This document shows, piece after piece, positions 36,671 through 48,600 of a stretch of DNA of 64,000 nt. Each line of letters opens with the position of its first letter. The stretch's first letter is position 1. The position numbers and the translations under genes were made by a program. A model generated the notes under the pieces. The model was not told where the DNA came from, did no database searches, and saw only the letters and a list, made by a program, of their open reading frames with translations. This stretch comes from Galbula dea (taxonomy: Eukaryota; Chordata; Aves; Piciformes; Galbulidae): positions 172,398 through 236,397 of the forward strand of contig VWZX01009978.1 in the NCBI GenBank assembly GCA_013399015.1, given 5' to 3'.

Positions 36671-39600
36671 CTGCATAGGCAAAGAGAGGGAAGCAGGGTT
36701 ACAACTGCCCCTGGGGGTGAGGAGCCCCAGGGGGTACTTCTAACCAGGACCATGCAAACTCCTTTTGTACCCTGATGCCCAGCCCCTGGGGTTTTTTACC
36801 AGGGAGCAGCAAGTTGCAGACCTGTGGAGAAGCTACTGAGAACCTCACCACTGGAAGCCTCTTTGCAAAGGTGCAGTTCACAGAATCCCAGAACCCCAGC
36901 ATGCAGGGAGCTGAAAGGGTCCTCTGGGGATCAGCCAGTCCAACCCCCATGCTCCAGCAGGGGCATCCACAGCAGCTTGCCCAGGGTCACCTCCAGCTGC
37001 CTTGGCAATCTCTCCACACAAGGAGACTCCACAGCCTCTCTGCAAAGCCTGGGCCAGGGCTCCAACACCTTCACACCAAACAAGTCTCTCCTCCTGCTCA
37101 GCTGGAACCTCCTGGCTTCCAGTTGGTGCCCAGTGCCCCTTGGGCTGCCCCTGGGCACCACTGAGCAGAGTCTGGCCCCAGCCTCTTGCTCCCAGCCTTC
37201 AGCTCTTGCTCAGCATTGAGCAGCTCCCCTCTGGGGCTACTCTTCTCCAGCTCAGGCTGCGTGGCTCTGATGTCCCTGTACCACATTGTCCCCATGGATG
37301 GTAGTGCTCCACTATTCCCTCCCCAGTGCCCCTCATCTCCCTCACCTTCAGGGTTGTCTGTAGGTCCTGATTCACACTTGGTCTCACACTGCTGCATGCT
37401 TGGTGGCTGCAGGGTCTCCACACAGTCGCTGGACGGCTGCCCGGTGTGAGCCAGGCACTGGACGGATCTTCTCTGCTGGCCAAGGCCACACTGTGCAGAG
37501 CACTGCCAGGGAAGAGCACAGCATGGAGCTGCAGTGGCTGCCACAGCTTTAATAACACTGTGGGAGAATGCACAGCCAGGTCTAGGAGGTGCAAAGGGTG
37601 CTAGATGAAGTCATCCCTTCCTTCTCTAGCAGCTGCAGGCACATCACCAGCATGGCTGAGGACTGTAGTCCTGCTTCCTACAAAGCTTGGTTTGAATCTC
37701 TAGGACTCAGCAAGGGTCATAGAACACATGGAATTGTTTTGGTTGGAAAAAACCCTTTAAGATGATCAAGTCCAACCATTAACCAGCACTGCCAGGTCAC
37801 CACTAAACCATGGTCAGCACCACATCTCCAGGTCTTTGATCTCCATGTCTTTTAAACTCCTTCAGGGATGGTGACTCCACCACTGCCCTGGGCAGCCTGG
37901 GCCATTCTTTGACAACCCTTTCCAGGAAGAAATTGTTCCTCATCAGAACCTAAACCTTCCCTGGTACAACTTGAGGCTATTTCCTCTTGTTCTATCACTT
38001 GCTCCTTGGGAGAAGAGCCCAACCCCCACCTGACTCCAGCCTCCTCTCAGGGAGTTGCAGAGAGTGAGAAGGTCTCCCCTGAGCCTCCTCTTCTCCAGGC
38101 TAACCAAGCCCAGTTCCCTCAGCTGCTCCTCACAACACTTGTGCTCTAGACCCTTCCCCACCTTCCTTGCCCTTCTCTGGACACACTCCAGCACCTCCAT
38201 GTCCTTCTGGCAGTGAGGAGCCCAAAACTGCACCCAGGCTTGGAGCTGTGGCCTCCCCAGTGCCCAGTCCAGGACAATCCCTGCCCTAGTCCTTCTGCCA
38301 CCCTAGTGCTGATCCAAGCCAGGATGCTGTTGGTCTCCTTGACCACCTGGGCACTCTGCTGCTTCATCTTCAGCTGCTGTTGACCAGGAGCCCAAGGTCC
38401 TTTTCCATCTGGCAGCTTTCCAGCCACTCTGCCCCAAGCCTGGAGCATTCCTGGGGTTGTTGTGACCCAAGTTCAGGACCAGCAGTGGTCCTGCTTTCAG
38501 CCACTCCACCTCTGCAGCCCACGGCTCTCACTACCCCACACTGCTCCCTATCCTCACTGCCTTGCTGTCCCCCAAATAGATATGGTGGCCACATCAGGTT
38601 CTACTGGCAGGTAAAAACTCCACATGCAGTAGGGTTTGAGGGGCTGGGGAGACAGAATCTTCTCCTTCACTAACCCCATGAAAGGATTGTCCCTACCTCT
38701 CCCCACTCGCCAGTCACCCAACGTGGCGGTGGGCAGCGCCGCAGGTTGCACCTCATGCTGGTGGGGGGTTTGGAGCCCTCGTGGCACTGGGAGGTTGGGA
38801 GAGTTGCACTGTGGTCACCACTCTTGCAGAGGACAATGCGGTGGCGGAAACCTGGCCCACAGCTTGGGGTGCACTGCAAAGAGAGGACAGGCGGGGTCAG
38901 GATGCATGGCAAAGAGCAGAAAGAGGCAGCATTGCCTCTTCCCACCACTGCTGCCACCTTGCAAGTCTCCTGAGCTTCAAGAACCTTTAGAATCACAGAA
39001 TCATAGACTGGTTTGGGTGGGAAGGGACCTTGCAAGGTCATCTAGTCCAACCCCCTGCAATCAGCAGGGACGTCTGCAACTGGATCAGATTGCTCACAGC
39101 CCCAGACACCTTGACCTGGAATGGTTCAGGGATGGGACATCTCCCACCTCTCTGGGCAACCTGGGAAAGGCTCTCATGACCTTCAGTGGAAACAATTTCT
39201 TCCTTCTCTCTAGTCTCAATCTCCTCCTTTGGTTTCAAACCATCAGCCCTTGTTCTGTCCCAACAGACCCTCATAAAAAGTCTCTCCCCATCTTTCTGAG
39301 AGACCCTTGAAGTCCTGCAAGGCTGCAGGAAGGTCTCCCTGGAGCCTTCTCTTCTGTTCTGTTCTGGGCTGAACAACCCCAACTCTCTCAGCCTGGCCTC
39401 ACAGCAGAGATGTTCCAGCCCTCAGATCACTGTTATGGCCTCCTCTGGACCTGCTCCACCAGGTCCATGTCTCTGCTGTGCTGAGGACTCCAGAGCTGTA
39501 ATTCCCTGCATTAAGTTCTCCATGGCCAGAAGCCACCACCAACGCTCTGGCCTCCTCAGGACCATTGTCATCAGAGAGCTGAGGGCTGATGTTAAGCCCT

Positions 39601-42600
39601 TACCTCAGACCAGTCCAGGCTGATGTTAAGCCCTTACCTCAGACCAGTCCAGGGCCACCCACTCTGGAGGGCAGGTCTGGTTATTGCAAGGCTCAAGCAT
39701 CTTTGGCCGTGGGTGGGAGCAAGAAGCATCATCCAAGGTCTTCTCCTCGGTGGCAGAGATCTTGCGCTTGCAGAAGACGTTGCGTGTGCGGACGCCTTCG
39801 TTGCAGCTTCGGCTGCACTCAGACCAGTTCCCAATCACCCAGCTGGAGACAGGGAAAACAGCAAAGCTCTGAGGGGCATGGTGGGCCATGCTTGTCTCCA
39901 GACTGCTCTACAGCCCTATTCCTACTCTGGTCACAGCCTTCCAGGCACCTCTGGTTGAACCACAGCGTTCCTTCCCTTCAAGAGAGGAACAAGGGGCAGC
40001 CAGGGAGGAGCTGGGGCAATTTCTGAGGGACTGAGTATCTGCTCTGCACCAAAGGACCAGATAGGGAGGGCTGCTTTCTGCAAGCAGCAGAGCAGGGCAA
40101 GGAGAAGGTCATGCTACAGAGATCATCCTTGACCAACACATCATGTGCTTGGCACATCCTCGTGCACCGTGGTGGAGACAAGTTTCTCCTCCCTGCATCA
40201 CCACAGACCCTTCCCTGTGGGGATGTTCTTGGGCTGTGCAGTTAGTGTGCTGCATGGCTGGGGCACAGAGGAGAAAACTATCCTCTGTCCCCAGTAGAGC
40301 TTCTCCAGCTGGGTAGTGTCACCTCTGGCTACTCTGGCAGAGGACTCTGCCTTGGGAATGGCAGAGGGGGAGGAATTCCACCCTCCTCCAGTGTTCCCTC
40401 AGTCTGCTCCAAGCTCTGGTACTCACGCCGGGGGACAGGGTTCAGTGTTGCATGGCCTCTGCCTCTCTGCCATCTTGGTGTCGGGGCTACAGAAATGGTT
40501 GGAGACAGTTGAGCCATCAGAAAGTCTCCTGCATACCACAGATTGGATCTGGCTGCCTGTCAAGAGAAAGAGGCAAGGGGGAAGGAGATGAAGACCTTGT
40601 GCTGAGCCAGGCTGCAGGTAGGAGCCCCCCAGCCCTGCTCCTGCGTGGGCAATGTGACAGGACAGCACCTTGTCAAGCCTGGACCTTCTTCTTCCTTCAT
40701 AACTAAGGTCTCCTTCACCTCTAACATCTCCAGGAGAAAATGGATGGGTGAAGGCTCACCAGCCAGGGCAGAAGATGGAAGATCCATCCAAGGATCTCAT
40801 CCCCAAATAAAATTCTTCTAACCTTGGTCTGGTGACTTTCTGGGCAGTACTGGGGGGAATAGCCAGAACAAGAGGTGGCAGCACTTTGTTGAGGTCTAGC
40901 ACACAAGGCCAGGTCAGGGCACTTAGCTTTCAACAGGGAACATTATTGATCCTTGCTTTGGAAACTGCCTCTCTCTTCTGAATAGCAGCTCGTGGTGCAA
41001 ACCTTTGTGTCAATCCCCATGGAAAGCAGCCCAAGGGATTCAGGGAAGCATCAGTGATTTTTCAGCTCACAGCCATGGAGACCTGAAGGCCAGAGGGGGC
41101 TCTTGAGATCAGATAACCTGTCCCACATCACATGAGCAAATGGATTTCAAGCATAGCATGCCACCTGCCATCACCTCCACCAGCATCCAGGCTGTTTGCC
41201 CTCACACTCTGCCCCCCAGACCCAGATGGCTGACTGCCATCAGCTTGAGTTTGGCTGAGCACAGGATGGCAATATGGAGAAACCCAAGAGCTCTTGGACA
41301 GCACAGCAGATGCTAACATCCATGTGATATCTCCTGTGGCCCAGACAAAGAGTGTAGGAGTCACAGGAGCTGAAGACCTATCCCACCCTGAGCTGACACA
41401 GGGTCAGACCTCACCTCCTGCACACAGCACTGAGCACTTGGTCCATGGGGTGTAGTGCCAGGAGTACTGGTTGGAGGCATCCCTGCCGATGGGTGCATTG
41501 AACTTGTAGCGGATCCCCTGCAGCTCTGTCCGCACGAGGACCTGTGGAGAAAGGCACCACTGAGGCATCAATGGTGGTGATGACCATCACCATCCCATGA
41601 CCTCAGCCCTGCTCTCTAAAATCCAGGGCAGATGAAATCTCCCCTACTTCTCTTTCCAGTCCCTTCCAGCACTGATATGACAGCCACCGGCGATTACAGT
41701 GGTGCAGCCATGACATGATCACAGAACAAACTCCTGTGCACTTGGAGACTGAATTGTTCCAAGACCTCCCAACAGGGACAGAGACCTTGGAATTCAGCCC
41801 AATTTACCTCTGATCTCTGTGCCCCTTTACTCCAGACAACAAGGAGAGGGGTGGATGAGCTCCAACTGAAGATGAGGCAGCAGAGTGCCCAGGTGGCCAA
41901 GGAGACCAACAGCATCCTGGCTTGGATCAGCACTAGGGTGGCAGAAGGACTAGGGCAGGGATTGTCCTTCTAGCCTCGGCACTGGGGAGGTCACTCTTGG
42001 AATCTTGGGTTCACTTCTGGGTCCCTTACTCCAAGAAGGACATGGAGGTGCTGAAGTGTGTGCAGAGAAGGGCAAGGAAGGTGGGGAAGGGTCTAGAGCA
42101 CAAGGGTTGTGAGGAGCAGCTGAGGGAACTGGGCTTGGTTAGCCTGGAGAAAAGGAGGTTCAGGGGAGACCTTCTCACTCTCTGCAACTCTCTGAAAGGA
42201 GGCTGGAGCCAGGTGGGTGTTGGGCTCTTCTCCCAAGGAACAAGTGATAGGACGAGGAAACAGCCTCAAATTGTGCCAGGGGAGGTTTAGGTTCTGATGA
42301 GGAACAATTTCTTCCCTGAAAGGGTTGTCAAGGAGTGGCCCAGGCTGCCCAGGGCAGTGGTGGAGTCACCATCCCTGAAGGAGTTTAAAAGACCTGGAGA
42401 TGTGGTGCTGAGGGCCATGCTTTAGTGGTGACCTGGCAGTGGTGGTTCATGGTTGGACTTGATGATCTTAAAGGTTTTTTCCAACCAAAACAACTCTATG
42501 ATTCTATAATTCTAACTCCCATGGAGTCATGGCAGGGTGTCTTTAGCCCAGCCCAGGCCCATACCAGGTGAGGGTATGAAGAAATCCTATTACCAACCAT

Positions 42601-45600
42601 GACAATGAGGGTGATGTTGGTGGGTCCCAAGGCCTCCAGGGACTCAGGCTCCTCTGGGGATCTCCTGTAGTGGAAGGTTGTGCCTGCGATGTCAAAGCGG
42701 CGTGGGGGGTCAATGGAGAGCTTCCCATTGAGGTAATATTCACCACTCTCCCCTCTCAGAGCTGTGAGGGCAAGGAAACAAGGGTTAGCAGAAAGGCTGA
42801 GGGTATCCACATGCAGCTTTGGCTTCTCTTCTGCCAGGCTCAGAGCACTGCTACAATACAGGAGTGTGTCCAGAGAAGGGCAGTGAAGGTGGGGAAGGGT
42901 CTAGAGCACAAGTGTTGTGAGGAGCAGCTGAGGGAACTGGGCTTGGTTAGTCTGGAGAAGAGGAGGCTCAGGGGAGACTTTCTCACTCTCTGCAGCTCCC
43001 TGAAAGGAGGCTGGAGCCAGGTGGGGGTTGGGCTCTTCTCCGAAGGAACAAGTGATAGGAGAAGAGTAAATAGCCTCAAGTTGCACCAGGGAAGGTTGAG
43101 ATTGGACACAGGGAACAATTTCTTCTCTGGCCCAGGCTGCCCAGGGCAGTGGTGGAGTCACCATCCCTGGAAGGGCTGAAAAACCATGGAGATGTGGTGC
43201 TAGTGGTGACCTGGCAGTGTTAGGTTCATAGTTGGACTTGGTGACTTTAAAGATCTCTACCAACCAAAACGATTGTATGATAAAAGTAACCACCCTAAGC
43301 TGACAGGGAGGGCACAGGAGAGTTCATCAAAGGAGGTGCTGGGGTCAGGGTCCCACAGATAGCCACTAGCAGAGGTCAAGATCCTCATTGTCTTGTCTCA
43401 GCCTGCTCTGCTGCTGCAGGGAGCTCAGCCAGCTGCCCAGGCTGGTGGTGGGGACACTTGGCAGAGTGACAAGCTGTGGCCATGAATCCAAGCTGAAATT
43501 CAGCTCTGCAAACTGGGTCTTGGCTGGTGGGGCTACTGGAGGAGGCTGGTCCCCAGGAGCCTGCCTGTGGTTGCCCAAGCAAGTCACTAGAGGGGGATCG
43601 GCTCCATTGCTAGCTCCTGCTCACATTCCCACGCTCTCCATGCTTGCTCCTTGCCACCAGCACCATGCTGGAGCTCAGCTCAGCATCGCTCCTGCCCTTG
43701 ATGCTGGCAACGACCTCCTTGCAATGATGATCTGGGGCGAGGAGGATACTTCACGCTGCTGAGGATGGAGGATGCTCCCTCCAGTTCCACTGGGGTGCAG
43801 GGAGAGATCCTGGAGTGGGAGAGACTGCTGGCAGCAGTTGATAGTGATACAAGCCTGGGATGTGCCTGGAGTGCACACAGGAATCCAGTCTGGATGGACA
43901 GGAGCCTCCAGTACACATGGGTCAGGCAGGGAAGGATGTTGGCACCTCTGAACTCAACCAAAAGAGCTAGTCTGGAGGGATGCTGCCAGGAGAGTCCTGC
44001 TGTGACAGCCCACTGCTGCCAGCATCCAGACAGGCTCCTGCTCCTGGAGATCCACTGTGGAGGCTCCCGGCAGCAGGCCAGCAGTGAGCAGCCTGCCCAC
44101 CCCTCCCTGATCACTGCCCATCGCTTAAGAGACAGAAAGAGAAGACAAGGGGGAAGAAGAAAAGGCTGTTGTAAAAACCCAGCCAGAGTCTGGCTGGAAA
44201 ATTAAGCCCAAGGAAAATGTGAGCAGGTCTATTTTTAATCCCCAGCCCAAGATTCTGGCAGAGGAGAGAATGCCAAGGAGCAGAGGCAGCGCCAGGAACA
44301 TGGGGTGTGGATTTGCTCAGGGTTATTCTGCTGAGCAGCGAGTGCAGGATGGATGTAGAGCCACAATGAGACAGGGGCTGGGTGGGCCACACTGGATTGG
44401 GCCATGCTGGCCCAGGGATATGCTGTCCTGCTGTCTTCTTCTGCCCCCAACCCCAAACTGGGACCCCCAACCCCTGCTTCTGCTGCAGTTAGAGGTTTTC
44501 CTCACTGGATCTTTCCCATTCCCTATTAAGCACAGGGAAATGGCAGCCCCAGGAGTGTCTGGGTGGGATTTCAGCATCTCCCAGTTCCAGCTCACCTAGG
44601 TAGTTGATGGAGAGGTTCAGCTCCCGGATGTCTATGTGGACGGAACCCTTGGGAATCTGGATCACCTCCTCGTAACCTGTGAGACAACCCAGGGCTGGTG
44701 AACAGCAGAGCTCAGCCCCCAAGCACAGAGCCAGCCCTGCCCTGGCCTGGAGAGGAGCATGTCCCATCCTGTTCCCCATGGATGAGACACTGAAGGAGGT
44801 GTTGCAGTGCAGAGCTGTTCCTTCAGCCACCTTCTGTAGGTAAAGGGGAAGAGCACCGTGGCCACCAGGCCAGAGATGTTCCCCTCGGCTCAGTACTGGG
44901 CCAGTTCTCTTTAATACCTCTATGGATGATCTGGACAAGGAGATGAAGAGCACCCTCAGTCCCCTAGCAGATGACAGCAAGATGGGTGGAAGTGTTGATC
45001 TGCTGCAGGGGAGAGAGGCTCTGCAGAGGGATCTGGCCAGGCTGCATCAATGGTTCAAGGCCAATGGGGTGAAGTTCAACAAGGTCAAGTGCTGGGTCCT
45101 GCACTTGGGTCACAACAACCCCAGGAATGCTCCAGGCTTGGGGCAGAGTGGCTGGAAAGCTGCCAGATGGAAAAGGGCTTGGGGGAGCAGGTTGATAGCA
45201 GCTGAAGATGAGGCAGCAGAGTCCTCAGGTGGCCAAGAAGGCCAACAGCAGCCTGGCTTGGAGCAGCACTAAGGTGGCAGCAGGACTAGGGCAGGGATTG
45301 GCCTCCTGGACCGGGCACTGGGGAGGCCACAGCTCCAAGCCTGGGTGCAGTTTTGGGCTCCTCACTCCAAGAAGGACATGGAGGTGCTGGAGTGTGTCCA
45401 GAGAAGGGCAAGGAAGGTGGGGAAGGGTCTAGAGCACAAGTGTTGTGAGGAGCAGCTGAGGGAAGTGGGCTTGGTTAGCCTGGAGAAGAGGAGGCTCAGG
45501 GGAGACCTTCTCACTCTCTGCAACTCTCTGAAAGGAGGCTGGAGCCGGGTGGGTCTTGGGCTCTCCTCCCAAGGAGCAAGTGATAGGACAAGAGGAACAG

Positions 45601-48600
45601 CCTCAAGTTGTGCCAGGGGAAGTTTAGGTTCTGATGAGGAACAATTTCTTCCCAGAAAGGGTTGTCCAGGCCTGGCCCAGGCTGCCCAGGGCAGTGGTGG
45701 AGTCACCATCCCTGAAGGAGTTTTAAAGACCTGGAGATGTGGTGCTGAGGGCCATGGTTTAGTGGTGACCTGGCAGTGCTGGTTCATGGTTGGACTTGAT
45801 GATCTTAAAGGTCTCTTCCAACCTTCTATGTTTCAATGATTCCATGACAGTCACTGCTTGCTTTGCAGTGTGGGCTCTTGTGGTGGGACCAGCTGTGTGT
45901 GGGGGGGTGCTGTGAATCTGAGATCTCCCTAGGTATCTCCGCAGCCTGGCTTGAAGGCAGTGTCAGCTGAGGAGTGAGGGAGAAGCTTTGCACTCTGGGG
46001 CAGGGACACAGTGTTGGCTGGGGCATGGTTTGGTTAGCAAACAGGAGAGTTTTGCTTCCTGTGTGCAGCCTGGTCCTACCCTTTGGGGTGTTTGGCTGGT
46101 ATGTCCCTGCCTGTCCTGCATGTCCCCAGGAGCAGATGAAGTTGTGGAGGGACCCAAGGGTGGGTGGTGATGGCCACCCTGGCCAGACCACTTGTTCCCT
46201 ACCTCCTTCTGGCAAGGACTGGTTGAAGACACCCTCGATGGTCTCACAGGAGCTGCCATCTCCACCACACACACGACACTTGTCCTCCTTCGAGTCAGAG
46301 CCCAGGACACGGTCACAGCCCACGTGCTGGAGGGAGGAGCAGCAGGGAATTAGCTGTCCTAGTGGAGCCTTCTCCTCCCCATGCCTGCTGCCCTCTAGCA
46401 CCCTAGGGAGTCCATCCCTGGGCTCCACCTCACTCCTCTCCATTACAGCCTACAGCAGGCAGTGCTCAGCAACATCATCACCCTGCCTAGCCCCAGCTTT
46501 CTGCCACCCCCCTCCAGGGACAACCCTTGGGTGGGGTCTGTCTTCAAGACTGGTGGGGGCACAGGAAGAAATCCTGTGACTGAGGGGTTCAGGTGCCTGC
46601 AGCAAGCTGGTGGAACTGCAGCAGCTCGAGGAGAGCCATGTCCCTGCAGCACCAGCACCATGGTACTGAGCCCAGGTGAAGCTTCCAGCTCTACCCTGCT
46701 GCCACAGGACCTGGGCTGCTGAGCAGGTCACCACCAGCATGGCTTTGGCTACCCATAGGGCAAACCTCCTTTGTTCCACAGCAGATTCAGCTCCCACAGA
46801 GACAAAAAGATCCCAGAGACACAGGAAGGGAGACAGACAGAGAAGGAGCCTGTCTGCCTGTTGAGATTCACCACTCCCACCGTGTTTTCTTACAATTAAA
46901 CTTTTATAGCCCTCCAGATCCCATTTCAAGGGAACTAATCAACTGCCTGAGGCTACAGGAGCTGCAAACGCAGAGAGACATCACAGACACAGCCCGACGT
47001 GGCCCCCAGGGGATGGAGAGCAGATGGACACAAGCCCAGGAGGTTGTGATGTGCTCCTGCTCCCACACTAGCTACCCGGCCAGAGGGGATATCCATGTCC
47101 ACGGGGCCATGTGGAGGTCATCATTCCCCTGCCCAGGGCTCTGCCCCTGCCCCTGCCTTCCCATCCTGAGGCTGTCCCAGCCCCAGGGAGCACCTTGCAC
47201 TCTCCGTTGACGCAGATGTCGTTGGAGTCCTGCCGACAGGGGGTCCCGTCCACCACGGCTGCCGCTCGTTCCGTGTAGAAGTTGAAGCCCTCAGCCAAGC
47301 AGTTGAGGGAACAGGCTTTGACACCCCCTGGGAAAGAAGGAGAAGTTCAAATGGTATCACCAAAGAGAGGAAAGATGTGAAGAACCAGCCCTGGAGCTTC
47401 TCCCTGTGCCTCCATCCTGTGCCTGCTTCAGGTGCCCAGGACGATGCCCCTGCTAAGTGGAGTTACCCATGGAGGGACCCAGGTACCTCTGTTACTGACC
47501 AGCACCAACCCTTGAGCCAGACACTGACACATGGTGAGACACTGTGCCTTCTGCCCAGGCTGTGTGTGACCAGGAAGGAAAAAAACTGGTTTGTTCTTAA
47601 CTGGTCTTGGTCACTCCTGAGTCTCCTGGAACTTTACAAGGGCTGCTGACACCATTGTGCCCATTTTACAGACAGGGAAACTGAGGCAGCAGCTCTTATG
47701 CTGCTACTTTTCCAAGGTTTTTCAGCTAGTAGACCAGAACAACCAAGTTTTCCAGCTCCTAAACCAGTTACTAGCCCACAGCAACCACTTCTTTCTGTTC
47801 AAGGCTGGTGGATATGGAGTTCTCCACAGCAAAGATGACAACAGGAGCATGAGGAGGAAGGTGAAGGATGCTCAAGCTACAGCTAGGATATCTACCTCCT
47901 GCCAAAGCACTGGGTAAGGACCAGAGCCTGGAGAGCTGGATAGTGCCTTATGGTACCTGGGAGCAGGATGTGGGACCACTGGTGGAAGGAGACACCTGAG
48001 CAGAGCAGTTTCCTGCCTCCATCATTGGCTTTGATCAAATGCTGGTGCAGATCATGGCTTTCCCTGAGCACCCCAAGGAAACTCAACAACCTGAGTGACC
48101 CTGGCAGAGAGATACAAGCCTGAGCTATGGCAGTTGACTGCTGCAGGCACCAGCAACAGTTGTGAAGCATTATGCCAGAGTGGGGAAACACCTAGGTCAG
48201 GAGCAACCGAACTCTGCAGAACTTGCAGCTGGATACAGCACATCCCACAGGAGCTGATGGAGGGGAGAGGGGGTGACCCTGGGAGCACCTGAACACAGCT
48301 GGGGGGAAGAAAGAGCAAAGCTGAGAAAGGAAGGAACAGGAGGAGACATGAGAGGGGAATTCAGCAGCTTGGAGGCATGCAGCTGAGCAGGATGCCTGGG
48401 CAAGCCCCTAGAGAAGGTGCTTGATCAACCCAACTTCTGCCTAGCTGAGCCCCCTCTGCTGCACCCCAGGCTCTTCCCACCTGGTGAGGGTGCTCCAGGG
48501 CCACCCAGAATTCACTAACCACAACATGCCTGGACCCCAGGTCTGTGCAGCCAGACTTCAGGTGCAAAACATCACCAGCAAAGTAAGAAAACACAAGTCA

